NCBI RefSeq assembly: GCF_030238365.1
Contig: NZ_JASSOT010000062.1
Coordinates: forward strand, 124,001 to 188,000
From: Lelliottia wanjuensis
Lineage (GTDB): Bacteria; Pseudomonadota; Gammaproteobacteria; Enterobacterales; Enterobacteriaceae
Direction: 5' to 3'
DNA: 64,000 nt
The position numbers and the translations under genes are program-made. This document shows positions 22,365-33,676 of this stretch, one piece after another. The notes beneath the pieces are model-generated. The model ran no database searches. It was given only the letters and a program-made list of their open reading frames with translations, and had not been told where the DNA came from. How positions within the stretch are numbered: the first letter of the stretch is position 1; every line of letters starts with the position of its first letter.

Positions 22365-24074
22365 ATGACAATTGCGATTGGCCTCGATTTTGGCAGTGAC
22401 TCGGTACGCGCCCTGGCGGTGGAGTGTCGTACGGGCCAGGAGATAGCAACCAGCGTGGAGTGGTATCCGCGCTGGCAAGAGGGGCGTTACTGCGATGCGC
22501 CAAATAACCAGTTCCGCCATCACCCGCGCGACTACATCGAATCGATGGAAGCGGCGATCAAAACCGTGCTTGCTGAGCTGAGCGAAGCCCAGCGCGCCGA
22601 GATCGTCGGTATCGGCGTGGACAGCACCGGCTCGACGCCGGCCCCGGTGGATGCCGAAGGCCGCGTGCTGGCGCTGCGCCCTGAGTTTGCCGACAACCCG
22701 AACGCCATGTTCGTGCTGTGGAAAGACCATACTGCGGTTGAAGAGGCCGAAGCCATCACCCGTTTGTGCCATCAGACGGGCAAAACCGACTACTCCCGCT
22801 ACATTGGCGGGATTTATTCCAGCGAGTGGTTCTGGGCCAAAATTCTGCACGTCACCCGCGCCGACCGCGACGTGGCGCAGGCTGCGGTGTCGTGGATTGA
22901 GCTCTGCGACTGGGTGCCAGCCCTGCTGTCAGGCACTACTCGTCCACAGGATATTCGCCGTGGACGCTGCAGCGCCGGGCATAAATCCCTGTGGCATGAA
23001 AGCTGGGGCGGACTGCCTCCGGCGGCATTCTTCGATGAACTCGATCCGCTCATCAATCAGAGCCTGAAATACCCGCTGTTTACCGATACCTATACCGCCG
23101 ACATTCCGGTCGGAACCCTCTGCGCCGAGTGGGCGCAGCGTCTGGGTCTGCCGCAAAACGTGGCGATTTCCGGCGGGGCGTTCGACTGCCACATGGGTGC
23201 CGTCGGCGCGGGCGCGCAGCCGAATACGCTGGTGAAAGTCATTGGCACCTCAACCTGCGACATCCTCACCGCCGATAAAGCCACCGTCGGCGATCGCGCC
23301 GTGAAAGGCATTTGCGGTCAGGTGGACGGCAGCGTGGTCCCTGATTTTATCGGGCTGGAAGCCGGGCAATCCGCCTTCGGTGATATCTACGCCTGGTTTG
23401 GCCGCGTGCTCGGCTGGCCGCTGGATCAGCTGGCGGAAACCCATCCGGAACTGAAAGCGCAGATCGCCGCCAGCAAAAAGCAGCTGCTCCCGCAGCTGAC
23501 CGAAGCCTGGGCGAAAAACCCGTCGCTGGATCATCTCCCGGTGGTGCTTGACTGGTTTAACGGCCGTCGTACCCCGTTTGCCAATCAGCGTCTTAAAGGC
23601 GTGATCACCGACCTCAACCTGGCGACCGACGCGCCCGCGCTGTTTGGCGGCCTGATTGCGGCCACCGCCTTTGGCGCACGCGCCATCATGGAGTGCTTCA
23701 CCGAGCAGGGGATCGCCGTGAACGAGGTGATGGCTCTTGGCGGCATTGCGCGTAAAAACCCGGTGATCATGCAGGCTTGCTGCAACGTGCTGAACCGTCC
23801 GCTGCAGATTGTCGCCTCCGATCAGTGCTGTGCCCTCGGGGCGGCTATTTTCGCTGCCGTCGCGGCAGGCGTTCACGCGGATATCCCGACCGCGCAGCAG
23901 CACATGGCGAGCAAAGTTGAGAGCACGCTCCAGCCGCGCGCCGCGCAGGCCCAACGCTTCGAACAGCTTTATCAGCGCTACCTGCAGTGGTCGAAAAGCG
24001 CCGAACAACACTATCTCCCTGTCGCCGCCCCGGCCAAAAACACCGCGGAACAACCGGCAACCCTGACACATTAA
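22365..24074 (+). CDS. araB: AraB, L-ribulokinase
   Basis: Phosphorylates L-ribulose with ATP to L-ribulose-5-phosphate. FGGY-family kinase of 569 residues (E. coli 566). The phosphate-binding motif [11 protein letters not shown] is at residues 6-16; the C-terminal FGGY domain carries the adenosine motif [12 protein letters not shown] (about 460). First gene of araBAD; araA follows after ten bases with an AAGGA ribosome binding site. Confidence 0.98.
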   Translation: MTIAIGLDFGSDSVRALAVECRTGQEIATSVEWYPRWQEGRYCDAPNNQFRHHPRDYIESMEAAIKTVLAELSEAQRAEIVGIGVDSTGSTPAPVDAEGRVLALRPEFADNPNAMFVLWKDHTAVEEAEAITRLCHQTGKTDYSRYIGGIYSSEWFWAKILHVTRADRDVAQAAVSWIELCDWVPALLSGTTRPQDIRRGRCSAGHKSLWHESWGGLPPAAFFDELDPLINQSLKYPLFTDTYTADIPVGTLCAEWAQRLGLPQNVAISGGAFDCHMGAVGAGAQPNTLVKVIGTSTCDILTADKATVGDRAVKGICGQVDGSVVPDFIGLEAGQSAFGDIYAWFGRVLGWPLDQLAETHPELKAQIAASKKQLLPQLTEAWAKNPSLDHLPVVLDWFNGRRTPFANQRLKGVITDLNLATDAPALFGGLIAATAFGARAIMECFTEQGIAVNEVMALGGIARKNPVIMQACCNVLNRPLQIVASDQCCALGAAIFAAVAAGVHADIPTAQQHMASKVESTLQPRAAQAQRFEQLYQRYLQWSKSAEQHYLPVAAPAKNTAEQPATLTH

Positions 24075-24084
24075 GGACACGATA

Positions 24085-25587
24085 ATGAGCATTTTTAATA
24101 ATTATGAAGTGTGGTTTGTCATTGGCAGCCAGCATTTATACGGACCGGAAGCGCTGCAGCAGGTGACGAAACACGCGGAGCACGTGGTTAACGCCCTGAA
24201 CGCCGAGGCCAAACTGCCGTGCAAGCTGGTGCTGAAACCGCTCGGCACCACGCCGGACGAAATTACCCATATCTGCCGCGATGCGAACTACGACGACAAA
24301 TGCGCCGGGATGGTGGTGTGGCTGCACACCTTCTCCCCGGCCAAAATGTGGATCAACGGCCTGACGATCCTCAACAAGCCGCTTCTCCAGTTCCATACCC
24401 AGTTCAACGCCTCCCTGCCGTGGGACAGCATCGATATGGACTTTATGAACCTGAATCAGACCGCACACGGCGGCCGCGAGTTCGGCTTCATCGGCGCGCG
24501 TATGCGCCAGCAGCACGGCGTGGTGACCGGTCACTGGCAGGATCAACACGCGCAGCAGCGCATTGGATCCTGGATGCGCCAGGCGGTATCGAAACAGGAT
24601 ACCCGCCATCTGAAAGTGGTGCGTTTTGGCGACAACATGCGCGAAGTAGCGGTGACCGACGGCGATAAAGTCGCCGCGCAGATCAAATTTGGTTTCTCGG
24701 TAAACACCTGGGCCGTGGGCGATCTGGTGCAGGTGGTGAACGACATCAGCGAGGGCGATATCAGCGCGCTGGTGGATGAATACGAAAGCAGCTACCGCCT
24801 GACCGCGGCGGCGCAGATCAACGGCGACAAGCGCCAGAACGTCATCGATGCGGCGCGCATCGAACTGGGCATGAAACGCTTCCTCGAACAGGGCGGCTTC
24901 CACGCCTTTACCACCACTTTTGAAGACCTCCACGGCCTGAAACAACTGCCTGGCCTGGCGGTGCAACGTCTGATGCAGCAAGGCTACGGCTTTGCGGGCG
25001 AAGGCGACTGGAAAACCGCCGCCCTGCTTCGCATCATGAAGGTGATGTCGACCGGTCTACAGGGCGGCACCTCCTTTATGGAGGATTACACCTACCACTT
25101 CGAGAACGGCAACGATCTGGTGCTGGGCTCGCACATGCTGGAAGTGTGTCCTTCCATCGCTGTCGAAGAGAAACCGATCCTCGACGTGCAGTACCTGGGC
25201 ATTGGCGGCAAAGCCGATCCGGCCCGCCTGATCTTCAACACCCGCACCGGCCCGGCGATTAACGCCAGTCTGATCGATTTGGGCGATCGCTTCCGCCTGC
25301 TGGTGAACTGCGTGGATGCCGTCGAAACCCCACACTCCCTGCCAAAACTGCCGGTGGCGAACGCCCTGTGGAAAGCGCAGCCGGATCTCCCGACCGCGTC
25401 GGAGGCCTGGATCGTCGCCGGTGGCGCACACCATACGGTCTTCAGCCACTCGCTGGATCTGAACGATATGCGCCAGTTCGCGGAGCTGCACGACATCGAG
25501 CTGACCGTCATCGACAACGACACCCGCCTGCCCGCGTTTAAAGATGCGCTGCGCTGGAACGAAGTCTATTACGGTTCAAAACGTTAA
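24085..25587 (+). CDS. araA: AraA, L-arabinose isomerase
   Basis: Mn-dependent interconversion of L-arabinose and L-ribulose. Exactly 500 residues as in E. coli. The N-terminal [12 protein letters not shown] block and the metal/substrate residues in [19 protein letters not shown] (glutamate near 306), [11 protein letters not shown] (glutamate near 333) and the histidines near 350 and 450 are present. A BIME separates it from araD. Confidence 0.98.
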   Translation: MSIFNNYEVWFVIGSQHLYGPEALQQVTKHAEHVVNALNAEAKLPCKLVLKPLGTTPDEITHICRDANYDDKCAGMVVWLHTFSPAKMWINGLTILNKPLLQFHTQFNASLPWDSIDMDFMNLNQTAHGGREFGFIGARMRQQHGVVTGHWQDQHAQQRIGSWMRQAVSKQDTRHLKVVRFGDNMREVAVTDGDKVAAQIKFGFSVNTWAVGDLVQVVNDISEGDISALVDEYESSYRLTAAAQINGDKRQNVIDAARIELGMKRFLEQGGFHAFTTTFEDLHGLKQLPGLAVQRLMQQGYGFAGEGDWKTAALLRIMKVMSTGLQGGTSFMEDYTYHFENGNDLVLGSHMLEVCPSIAVEEKPILDVQYLGIGGKADPARLIFNTRTGPAINASLIDLGDRFRLLVNCVDAVETPHSLPKLPVANALWKAQPDLPTASEAWIVAGGAHHTVFSHSLDLNDMRQFAELHDIELTVIDNDTRLPAFKDALRWNEVYYGSKR

Positions 25588-25601
25588 GTACGGTGACGGA
25601 T

Positions 25602-25681
25602 TGCCCGGTGGCACTTCGTTTACCGGGCCTACGGGAGCGCACAAACACTGTAGGCCGGGTCAGCGAAGCGCCACCCGGCAT
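25602..25681. repeat. BIME (two inverted REP units) inside araBAD
   Basis: Two opposed REP palindromes: TTGCCCGGTGGCACTTCGTT through CCTACGGG (25601-25635) and TGTAGGCCGGGTCAGCGAAG through CACCCGGCA (25650-25681). The pair fills the araA-araD gap and ends just before the araD ribosome binding site (GGAG, 25682-25685). E. coli also carries a REP element here; it may set differential stability of the upstream and downstream mRNA. Confidence 0.9.
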
Positions 25682-25690
25682 GGAGACAAC

Positions 25691-26386
25691 ATGTTAGAAG
25701 ATCTCAAACGTCAGGTGCTGGAAGCCAACCTCGCCCTGCCGAAACACCATCTCGTTACCCTCACCTGGGGTAACGTCAGCGCCGTCGATCGGGAGAAAGG
25801 CGTCTTTGTGATTAAACCCTCCGGCGTGGATTACAGCGTGATGACCGCCGACGACATGGTGGTGGTGAGCATCGCCACCGGCGACGTCGTCGAAGGGACC
25901 AAAAAGCCCTCCTCCGATACGCCAACCCATCGCCTGCTCTATCAGTCATTCCCGTCGATTGGCGGCATCGTCCACACCCACTCGCGCCACGCCACCATCT
26001 GGGCGCAGGCCGGGCAGTCGATTCCGGCGACGGGCACGACGCATGCCGACTATTTCTACGGCTCCATCCCCTGCACGCGCAAAATGACCGACGCCGAAAT
26101 CAACGGCGAGTACGAGTGGGAGACGGGCAACGTGATCGTCGAAACCTTTGAAAAACAAGGGATCGACGCAGCGCAAATGCCGGGCGTCTTGGTGCACTCC
26201 CACGGCCCATTCGCCTGGGGCAAAAACGCCGAGGACGCGGTACATAACGCCATCGTGCTGGAAGAGGTCGCCTACATGGGGATCTTCTGCCGCCAGCTGT
26301 CACCGCAGCTCCCGGATATGCAGCAAGCGCTGCTGGATAAACACTATCTGCGCAAGCACGGGGCGAAGGCGTATTACGGGCAGTGA
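25691..26386 (+). CDS. araD: AraD, L-ribulose-5-phosphate 4-epimerase
   Basis: Epimerises L-ribulose-5-phosphate to D-xylulose-5-phosphate. The ATG at 25691 gives 231 residues, equal to E. coli; an in-frame ATG at 25544 lies in araA. Class II aldolase/epimerase family: zinc histidines in [16 protein letters not shown] (about residues 94-97) and the later [12 protein letters not shown] (about 171) are intact. Last gene of araBAD; a REP unit follows its stop. Confidence 0.98.
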   Translation: MLEDLKRQVLEANLALPKHHLVTLTWGNVSAVDREKGVFVIKPSGVDYSVMTADDMVVVSIATGDVVEGTKKPSSDTPTHRLLYQSFPSIGGIVHTHSRHATIWAQAGQSIPATGTTHADYFYGSIPCTRKMTDAEINGEYEWETGNVIVETFEKQGIDAAQMPGVLVHSHGPFAWGKNAEDAVHNAIVLEEVAYMGIFCRQLSPQLPDMQQALLDKHYLRKHGAKAYYGQ

Positions 26387-26397
26387 TCGGTTAGGGT

Positions 26398-26435
26398 TTT
26401 GTAGGCCGGATAAGCGCAGCGCCATCCGGCAAAAC
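26398..26435. repeat. REP palindrome downstream of araD
   Basis: Single REP (TTGTAGGCCGGATAAGCGCA then GCGCCATCCGGCAAAA) between araD and the polB promoter region, nearly identical to the unit after setA. Confidence 0.87.
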
Positions 26436-26439
26436 ACAC

Positions 26440-26455
26440 CTGTATATAACCCCAG
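26440..26455 (+). promoter_or_regulatory. LexA (SOS) box of polB
   Basis: CTGTATATAACCCCAG fits the LexA consensus CTGT-N8-ACAG with one mismatch, and aligns in position with the E. coli polB (dinA) SOS box. It overlaps the expected -35 region upstream of the -10 TATACT at 26476-26481. Confidence 0.8.
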
Positions 26456-26469
26456 CAAAGACCCCTTAA

Positions 26470-26501
26470 CCAGGCTATACTCACGCCTGGTTTTGTTTTT
26501 T
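26470..26501 (+). terminator. Hairpin with T tract overlapping the polB promoter
   Basis: CCAGGC (26470-26475) and GCCTGG (26485-26490) form a stem whose loop contains the presumed polB -10, TATACT (26476-26481); TTTTGTTTTTT follows. RNA arriving from araBAD could form the whole hairpin and terminate, whereas polB mRNA starting about 7 bases after TATACT would lack the 5' arm. From memory, E. coli polB has the same layout. Confidence 0.65.
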
Positions 26502-26512
26502 GGGATAACGGC

Positions 26513-28870
26513 GTGGCGCAGGCGCGAGAAGGCTTTTTACTGACCCGGCACTGGCGGGATACCCCTCAGGGTACCGAAGTGGAATTCTGGCTGGCAACGG
26601 ACGAGGGTCCGCTGAACGTCACACTTCCGCCGCAAGAGTCTGTGGCCTTTATCCCGGAACAGTACGTTGAAAAAACGCGCGAAGTATTGCGCGGGGAAAA
26701 CGGCTGGCGCATCACGCCGCTGGAGCTGAAAGATTTCCACCGTACGCCTGTGTTTGGGCTTTATTGCCGCGCTCATCGCCAGCTGATGCGCTATGAAAAG
26801 CTGCTGCGCGAAGCGGGTGTGACGCTGTACGAAGCGGATATTCGCCCGCCCGAGCGTTTCCTGATGGAGCGCTTTATCACCGCCCCCGTCTGGGTCGACG
26901 GCACGCCGCAAGGCGACAAACTCATTAATGCCCGTCTGAAACCCAATCCTCACTACCGCCCGCCGCTGAAATGGGTGTCGCTGGATATCGAAACCACGCG
27001 CCACGGCGAGCTGTACTGCATCGGGCTGGAAGGCTGCGGCCAGCGGATTGTCTACATGCTGGGCCCGGAAAACGGCGACGCGTCGGGGCTCGATTTTGAG
27101 CTTGTATACGTCAACAGCCGCCCGCAGCTGATCGAAAAACTCAACCAGTGGTTTGCCACCCACGATCCCGATGTGCTGATCGGCTGGAACGTGGTGCAGT
27201 TTGACCTGCGCGTTTTGCAAAAACATGCCGAGCGCTACCGCATTCCCTTGATGCTCGGGCGCGGAAACAGCGAGCTGGAGTGGCGCGAGCACGGCTTTAA
27301 AAACGGCGTGTTCTTCGCCCAAGCCAACGGGCGGGTGATTATCGACGGCATCGAAGCCCTCAAATCCGCCTTCTGGAGTTTCTCCTCTTTCTCGCTGGAA
27401 GCGGTGTCCCAGGAGCTGCTCGGCGAAGGGAAATCCATCGACAATCCCTGGGATCGCATGGACGAGATCGACCGGCGCTTCAACGAAGACAAACCGGCGC
27501 TGGCGACCTACAACCTGAAAGACTGCGAGCTGGTGACGCGGATTTTCCACAAAACCGAAATCATGCCGTTCCTGCTGGAGCGCGCCACCGTCAACGGCCT
27601 GGCGATCGATCGTCACGGCGGATCTGTCGCTGCGTTCGGCCACCTTTATATACCGCGTATGCACCGAGCGGGTTATGTCGCGCCGAATCTTGGCGAAGTC
27701 CCGCCCCAGGCCAGCCCCGGCGGGTATGTGATGGACTCCCGGCCAGGGCTGTATGATTCGGTGCTGGTGCTGGACTATAAAAGCCTGTACCCGTCGATCA
27801 TTCGCACCTTCCTTATCGATCCCGTCGGGCTGGTCGAGGGCATGGCTCAGCCCGATGACGCCCACAGCACGGAAGGTTTTCTCGGCGCGCGTTTCTCGCG
27901 GGAGAAACACTGCCTGCCGGAGATCGTCAGCCAGATCTGGCACGGGCGCGACGAGGCCAAGCGCCATCACAACAAACCCCTCTCTCAGGCGCTGAAGATC
28001 ATCATGAATGCCTTCTACGGCGTGCTCGGGACCAGCGCCTGTCGGTTTTTCGATCCCCGCCTCGCCTCGTCGATCACCATGCGCGGGCATGAGATCATGC
28101 GCCAGACCAAAGCGCTGGTGGAATCCCAGGGCTATGACGTGATCTACGGCGACACGGACTCGACCTTTGTCTGGCTGAAAGGCGCGCACAGCGAAGAGGC
28201 CGCCGCCAAAATTGGCAACGATCTGGTGGCTTTCATCAACGACTGGTGGCAAAACCATTTGCAAAAAGAGCGCTTAACCAGCGCCTTAGAGATTGAATTT
28301 GAAACCCATTTCAGCCGCTTTTTGATGCCGACGATTCGCGGCACCGAGCAGGGCAGCAAGAAGCGTTACGCCGGTTTGATTCAGGAAGGCGACACGCAGC
28401 GAATGGTGTTTAAAGGGCTGGAAACCGTGCGCACCGACTGGACCCCGCTGGCGCAACAGTTCCAGCAGACGCTCTATCTGCGCGTGTTCCGCAACGAGCC
28501 GTATCAGGATTATGTCCGCGAGACCATCGCCAGCCTGCTGGCCGGTGAGCTGGATAGCCAGCTGGTCTATCGTAAGCGCCTGCGCCGCCCGCTGGCGGAG
28601 TATCAGCGCAACGTCCCGCCGCACGTTCGCGCCGCCAGACTGGCCGATGAAGAGAACCTGCGTCTCGGTCGCGCGCCGCAGTATCAAAACCGGGGAACCA
28701 TCAAATACGTCTGGACCACCAGCGGCCCGGAGCCGGTCGATTATCAGCACTCGCCGCTGGATTACGATCACTATCTGACGCGCCAGTTAATGCCTGTTGC
28801 CGATGGAATATTACCCTTCGTCGACGATGATTTTGCTACACTCATGACAGGGCAACTGGGGCTATTTTGA
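26513..28870 (+). CDS. polB: PolB, DNA polymerase II
   Basis: SOS-induced family B DNA polymerase used in translesion synthesis and replication restart. The 785-residue frame starts with GTG at 26513, as in E. coli (783). Exonuclease motif [12 protein letters not shown] (about residue 154) precedes the polymerase signatures [11 protein letters not shown] (about 418-428), [12 protein letters not shown] (about 495) and YGDTDST (about 545-551). The C-terminal clamp-binding QLGLF tail is intact. Confidence 0.97.
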   Translation: MAQAREGFLLTRHWRDTPQGTEVEFWLATDEGPLNVTLPPQESVAFIPEQYVEKTREVLRGENGWRITPLELKDFHRTPVFGLYCRAHRQLMRYEKLLREAGVTLYEADIRPPERFLMERFITAPVWVDGTPQGDKLINARLKPNPHYRPPLKWVSLDIETTRHGELYCIGLEGCGQRIVYMLGPENGDASGLDFELVYVNSRPQLIEKLNQWFATHDPDVLIGWNVVQFDLRVLQKHAERYRIPLMLGRGNSELEWREHGFKNGVFFAQANGRVIIDGIEALKSAFWSFSSFSLEAVSQELLGEGKSIDNPWDRMDEIDRRFNEDKPALATYNLKDCELVTRIFHKTEIMPFLLERATVNGLAIDRHGGSVAAFGHLYIPRMHRAGYVAPNLGEVPPQASPGGYVMDSRPGLYDSVLVLDYKSLYPSIIRTFLIDPVGLVEGMAQPDDAHSTEGFLGARFSREKHCLPEIVSQIWHGRDEAKRHHNKPLSQALKIIMNAFYGVLGTSACRFFDPRLASSITMRGHEIMRQTKALVESQGYDVIYGDTDSTFVWLKGAHSEEAAAKIGNDLVAFINDWWQNHLQKERLTSALEIEFETHFSRFLMPTIRGTEQGSKKRYAGLIQEGDTQRMVFKGLETVRTDWTPLAQQFQQTLYLRVFRNEPYQDYVRETIASLLAGELDSQLVYRKRLRRPLAEYQRNVPPHVRAARLADEENLRLGRAPQYQNRGTIKYVWTTSGPEPVDYQHSPLDYDHYLTRQLMPVADGILPFVDDDFATLMTGQLGLF

Positions 28871-29001
28871 CGCGTGACGAAAACGCCGCCATCCAGTACC
28901 ATAGCGCCCTTTCCATTCCCGGACCCATTTTTCGATGGCCGTCACTCTGCGACGGTGGTCGAACTATTGCCTGCAAAACTAAAGATTAGAGCCCAATAAC
29001 T

Positions 29002-31908
29002 ATGCCTTTTACACTTGGTCAACGCTGGATCAGCGATACAGAAAGCGAACTTGGATTAGGAACTGTGGTAGCGCTGGATGCGCGTATGGTCACGATCCTC
29101 TTCCCGGCCACGGGTGAAAACCGTCTGTATGCACGCAATGACTCCCCTGTTACCCGCGTCATGTTTAACCCGGGTGACACCGTTACCAGCCATGAAGGCT
29201 GGCAGCTGAAGATTGAAGACGTAAAAGAAGAGAATGGGATCCTCGCCTACATCGGTACGCGAGTGGACACCGAAGAGACCAATGTCATCCTGCGCGAAGT
29301 GCTGCTCGACAGCCGCCTGGTCTTCAGCAAGCCGCAGGACCGTCTGTTTGCCGGTCAGATTGACCGCATGGACCGTTTTGCCCTGCGCTATCGCGCGCGT
29401 AAATTCCAGAGTGAGCAGTACCGTATGCCGTGGAGCGGCCTGCGCGGTCAGCGTACCAGCCTGATCCCGCACCAGCTGAACATCGCCCACGACGTCGGTC
29501 GTCGTCATGCGCCGCGCGTCCTGCTGGCCGATGAAGTGGGCCTCGGGAAAACCATCGAAGCGGGCATGATCCTGCATCAACAGCTGCTCTCTGGCGCCGC
29601 CGAGCGCGTGCTGATTGTGGTGCCAGAAACCCTGCAACACCAGTGGCTGGTCGAAATGCTGCGCCGCTTCAACCTCCGTTTCTCCCTGTTTGACGACGAG
29701 CGCTACGCCGAAGCACAGCACGACGCGGACAACCCGTTTGAAACAGAACAGCTGGTGATCTGTTCCCTCGATTTCGTACGCCGCAGCAAGCAGCGCCTTG
29801 AGCATCTGTGCGACGCCGAGTGGGATATCATGGTCGTCGACGAAGCGCACCATCTGGTGTGGAGCGAAGACGCGCCAAGCCGTGAATATATGGCTATCGA
29901 ACAGCTGGCGGAGCGCGTGCCGGGTATTCTGCTGTTGACCGCCACGCCGGAACAGCTGGGTCTCGAAAGCCACTTTGCCCGTCTGCGTCTGCTTGATCCA
30001 AACCGTTTCCACGATTTCTCGGTATTTGTCGAAGAACAGCAAAACTATCGCCCGGTTGCCGACGCGGTGGCGCTGCTGCTGGCCGGGAAACACCTCTCCA
30101 ACGATGAACTCAACATCCTGAGCGAGCTGATTGGCGAACAGGATATTGAGCCGCTTCTACACGCCGCGAACAGCGACCGCGACGACGCCGAAACCGCGCG
30201 TCAGGAGCTGGTTTCGATGCTGATGGACCGCCACGGCACCAGCCGCGTGCTGTTCCGTAACACCCGTAATGGCGTGAAAGGCTTCCCGAAACGCGAGCTG
30301 CACACCATCAAGCTGCCGCTGCCAACCCAGTATCAGACGGCGATTAAAGTCTCCGGCATCATGGGTGCGCGTAAAAGTGCGGAAGAGCGCGCACGCGACA
30401 TGCTCTATCCGGAACAGATTTACCAGGAGTTCGAAGGCGATACCGGAACCTGGTGGAACTTCGATCCGCGCGTTGAGTGGCTGATGGGTTATCTGACGGC
30501 TCACCGTTCCCAGAAAGTGCTGGTGATTTGCGCCAAGGCGGCCACCGCGCTGCAGCTGGAGCAGGTCCTGCGCGAGCGGGAAGGGATCCGCGCCGCCGTG
30601 TTCCACGAAGGGATGTCGATCATCGAGCGTGACCGCGCAGCGGCCTGGTTCGGCGAAGAGGACAGCGGCGCGCAGGTTCTGCTGTGCTCTGAAATCGGCT
30701 CCGAAGGGCGTAACTTCCAGTTCGCCAGCCATCTGGTGATGTTCGATCTGCCGTTTAACCCGGATCTGCTGGAGCAGCGTATCGGCCGTCTGGACCGTAT
30801 CGGTCAGGCGCACGATATTCAGATCCACGTCCCGTTCCTCGAAAAAACCGCTCAGTCCGTACTGGTGCGCTGGTTCCACGAAGGGCTGGACGCGTTTGAA
30901 CATACCTGCCCGACCGGGCGCACGATTTACGACCAGGTGCACAGCGATCTGATCGGCTACCTGGCGGCGCCAGAAGAGACCGAAGGTTTTGACGACCTGA
31001 TCAAATCCTGCCGCGAGAAGCACGACGCGCTGAAACTGCAGCTTGAACAAGGCCGCGACCGTCTGCTGGAAATTCATTCCAACGGTGGCGAAAAAGCGCA
31101 GGCTCTGGCCGAAAGCATTGAAGAGCAGGACGACGACACCAGCCTGATCAGCTTTGCGATGAACCTGTTTGATATCGTGGGTATCAACCAGGACGATCGT
31201 GGCGAAAACATGATCGTCCTGACGCCGTCCGATCACATGCTGGTCCCGGACTTCCCGGGTCTGCCGGAAGATGGCTGCACCATCACCTTCGAGCGTGACG
31301 TCGCGCTTTCCCGTGAAGACGCGCAGTTCATCACCTGGGAACACCCGCTGATTCGCAACGGCCTGGATTTGATCCTCTCCGGCGATACGGGCAGCAGCAC
31401 CATTTCCCTGCTGAAAAACAAAGCGCTGCCTGTCGGGACGCTGCTGTTAGAGCTTATCTACGTGGTGGAGGCGCAGGCGCCGAAACAGCTGCAGCTCAAC
31501 CGCTTCCTGCCTGCGACGCCGGTGCGTTTGATGCTCGACAAAAACGGCACCAACCTCGCCGCACAGGTCGAGTTTGAGAGCTTCAACCGTCAGCTGAGTG
31601 CGGTGAACCGTCACACGGGCAGCAAGCTGGTGAATGCCGTTCAGCAGGATGTGCACGCCATCCTGCAGCAGGGCGAAGCGCAGATTGAGAAAGCTGCCCG
31701 CGCGCTGATTGATGCGGCTCGCAGCGAAGCCGACGATAAACTCTCGGCCGAACTGTCGCGTCTGGAAGCCTTAAAAGCGGTGAACCCAAACATCCGTGAC
31801 GACGAGCTGGCTGCGATCGAGAGCAACCGCGAGCAGGTTATGGAAAGCCTGGATCAGGCGAGCTGGCGACTGGACGCGCTGCGTCTGATCGTTGTGACGC
31901 ATCAGTAA
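29002..31908 (+). CDS. rapA: RapA (HepA), RNA polymerase recycling ATPase
   Basis: Swi2/Snf2-family ATPase that binds RNA polymerase and promotes its recycling. Exactly 968 residues as in E. coli. After N-terminal Tudor-like domains come motif [18 protein letters not shown] (about residues 174-190), DEAH (about 280), the C-terminal helicase half ending in [14 protein letters not shown] (about 592-605), and a long C-terminal region. It follows polB after 131 bases and precedes rluA by 12. Confidence 0.98.
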   Translation: MPFTLGQRWISDTESELGLGTVVALDARMVTILFPATGENRLYARNDSPVTRVMFNPGDTVTSHEGWQLKIEDVKEENGILAYIGTRVDTEETNVILREVLLDSRLVFSKPQDRLFAGQIDRMDRFALRYRARKFQSEQYRMPWSGLRGQRTSLIPHQLNIAHDVGRRHAPRVLLADEVGLGKTIEAGMILHQQLLSGAAERVLIVVPETLQHQWLVEMLRRFNLRFSLFDDERYAEAQHDADNPFETEQLVICSLDFVRRSKQRLEHLCDAEWDIMVVDEAHHLVWSEDAPSREYMAIEQLAERVPGILLLTATPEQLGLESHFARLRLLDPNRFHDFSVFVEEQQNYRPVADAVALLLAGKHLSNDELNILSELIGEQDIEPLLHAANSDRDDAETARQELVSMLMDRHGTSRVLFRNTRNGVKGFPKRELHTIKLPLPTQYQTAIKVSGIMGARKSAEERARDMLYPEQIYQEFEGDTGTWWNFDPRVEWLMGYLTAHRSQKVLVICAKAATALQLEQVLREREGIRAAVFHEGMSIIERDRAAAWFGEEDSGAQVLLCSEIGSEGRNFQFASHLVMFDLPFNPDLLEQRIGRLDRIGQAHDIQIHVPFLEKTAQSVLVRWFHEGLDAFEHTCPTGRTIYDQVHSDLIGYLAAPEETEGFDDLIKSCREKHDALKLQLEQGRDRLLEIHSNGGEKAQALAESIEEQDDDTSLISFAMNLFDIVGINQDDRGENMIVLTPSDHMLVPDFPGLPEDGCTITFERDVALSREDAQFITWEHPLIRNGLDLILSGDTGSSTISLLKNKALPVGTLLLELIYVVEAQAPKQLQLNRFLPATPVRLMLDKNGTNLAAQVEFESFNRQLSAVNRHTGSKLVNAVQQDVHAILQQGEAQIEKAARALIDAARSEADDKLSAELSRLEALKAVNPNIRDDELAAIESNREQVMESLDQASWRLDALRLIVVTHQ

Positions 31909-31920
31909 CCGGAGCGCGAC

Positions 31921-32580
31921 ATGATCATGGAGACCTACAATCCGCCGATGGACCCGTGGCTGGTCATTCTGTATCAGGATGAGCACATCATGGTGGTCAA
32001 CAAGCCCAGCGGCCTGTTGTCCGTGCCGGGACGTCTGGAGGAGCACAAAGACAGCGTGATGACGCGCGTACAGCGCGATTATCCGCAGGCGGAGTCCGTG
32101 CATCGCCTGGATATGGCGACCAGCGGCGTGATTGTAGTGGCTCTGACCAAAGCGGCTGAGCGCGAATTAAAGCGCCAGTTCCGCGATCGTGAACCGAAGA
32201 AACAGTACGTCGCGCGCATCTGGGGACACCCGGAGAAGGCAGAAGGTCTGGTGGATTTACCGCTGATTTGCGACTGGCCGAACCGGCCTAAGCAAAAAGT
32301 CTGTTTTGAAACCGGCAAGGCGGCACAGACGGAGTATGAAGTGCTGGAGTACGCGCCGGATAACACCGCGCGTATTCTGCTTAAACCGATTACCGGGCGT
32401 TCGCACCAGCTGCGCGTGCATATGCTGGCGTTAGGTCATCCGATTCTTGGGGATCGCTTTTACGCCACACCTGAAGCGCTGGTGATGGCGCCACGCCTAC
32501 AATTGCACGCTCAGATGCTGACGATTACCCATCCGGAATTCGGCAATCTGATGACCTTTAAAGCACCCGCTGACTTTTAA
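31921..32580 (+). CDS. rluA: RluA, dual-specificity pseudouridine synthase
   Basis: Converts U746 of 23S rRNA and U32 of several tRNAs to pseudouridine. The 219 residues match E. coli. The catalytic aspartate motif SVHRLDMATSGVIVVA (D at about residue 64) and the GRSHQLRVHMLALGHPILGD block (about 160) are intact. Twelve bases after rapA, so probably co-transcribed; convergent with djlA. Confidence 0.97.
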   Translation: MIMETYNPPMDPWLVILYQDEHIMVVNKPSGLLSVPGRLEEHKDSVMTRVQRDYPQAESVHRLDMATSGVIVVALTKAAERELKRQFRDREPKKQYVARIWGHPEKAEGLVDLPLICDWPNRPKQKVCFETGKAAQTEYEVLEYAPDNTARILLKPITGRSHQLRVHMLALGHPILGDRFYATPEALVMAPRLQLHAQMLTITHPEFGNLMTFKAPADF

Positions 32581-32585
32581 CCGTG

Positions 32586-32607
32586 TGGCCCGGCGCTTGC
32601 CGGGCCA
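32586..32607. terminator. Hairpin between convergent rluA and djlA
   Basis: A perfect 9-bp GC-rich stem (TGGCCCGGC / GCCGGGCCA) with a GCTT tetraloop begins six bases after the rluA stop and ends eight before the djlA stop. Neither side has a strong T tract, so termination efficiency is uncertain. Confidence 0.6.
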
Positions 32608-32614
32608 ACGCGTA

Positions 32615-33436
32615 TTACTTAAAGCCCTTCTGCTCTTTAATGAGCTCGTACGCTTTCTGGATTTCCTGCGCTTTCTGCTTCGCCATCTCCATCATCTCCG
32701 GCGGTAACCCTTTGGCCACCAGTTTATCCGGGTGATGTTCGCTCATCAGCTTGCGATAGGCGCGTTTGATGGTGGTCGCATCGTCGGTCGCTTTCACGCC
32801 CAGCACGTTACAGGCATCTTCCAGCGTCGGACCGCGCTGCGCCTGCTGCCAGCCGCCGCCCGCAGACTGCTGCTGGTGCTGATAGCCGCCGCCAAATTGC
32901 GCCCCGCCCTGCATCATGCGCAGGAACTGGTCGAACTGCATGCGGGAAATGCCCAGCTCTTCGGCAATCACATACAACACGTCGCGTTCGTTCGGATGCA
33001 GAGAACCGTCGGCAAACGCCGCCTGGATCTGAATTTCGAGAAACATCCGAATGAGGTCAAAACGGCCGAAACAGATGCTGCGGAACTGACGCATTTTCTC
33101 GCGCAGGGGATAGTTATCCGCCTTGCCGATACGAAACGCATTTTGCGCGGCAACGCGTGACTCACCGTGCAGGCTCATGCGATCCATAAACACGCTGGCA
33201 ATCTGAATGTCCGCTTCGGTAACGCGCCCTTTCGACTTGGTTAAATGCCCCATCACCTCAAAGGTGGTGGAGAAAAAGAGTGCCTGACGCTCGCGCTGGT
33301 TGGCAAAGAAGGCCATTTTGCGGCTGCGCGCCTTATCAAACATATGCCCGATAATGAGGCCCAGCACGATGCCCCAGAACCCTGCGCCCATCAATAAAGC
33401 GAACGCCACGCCAATGATTTTACCCCAATACTGCAT
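32615..33436 (-). CDS. djlA: DjlA, membrane-anchored DnaK co-chaperone
   Basis: Type III J-domain protein that stimulates DnaK; linked to Rcs signalling and capsule synthesis. The 273-residue protein (E. coli 271) starts with a glycine-rich membrane segment (about residues 6-30), followed by a TerB-like helical domain (about 50-170), a Q/G-rich linker ([19 protein letters not shown]), and a C-terminal J domain with HPD at about residue 237 ([13 protein letters not shown]). Divergent from lptD. Confidence 0.96.
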   Translation of the reverse strand: MQYWGKIIGVAFALLMGAGFWGIVLGLIIGHMFDKARSRKMAFFANQRERQALFFSTTFEVMGHLTKSKGRVTEADIQIASVFMDRMSLHGESRVAAQNAFRIGKADNYPLREKMRQFRSICFGRFDLIRMFLEIQIQAAFADGSLHPNERDVLYVIAEELGISRMQFDQFLRMMQGGAQFGGGYQHQQQSAGGGWQQAQRGPTLEDACNVLGVKATDDATTIKRAYRKLMSEHHPDKLVAKGLPPEMMEMAKQKAQEIQKAYELIKEQKGFK

Positions 33437-33676
33437 AGACTCCCCGTATGGTCATGTTCCAGGTCTCGACGCAACTCCATCATCTCAGTGGTCGAGCCAC
33501 GGTCAATTGAGGGACATCGCCTATAATTTGCATTATCATACTCGTCATTCGATAGCGAGCCTAACACTCTGACTCGTAACCGGGCAGGATTAACGCTGGC
33601 ACTGCGCAGATGAGTAAGATAGTCTCTGAGCGTTTGTAAGCCGTAGCCACTGATGACGGAACACTAAATATAACGT

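Noticed and set aside
26537..28264. 575-codon minus-strand frame
   Set aside because: Antisense shadow of polB; the polymerase signatures on the plus strand are unambiguous.
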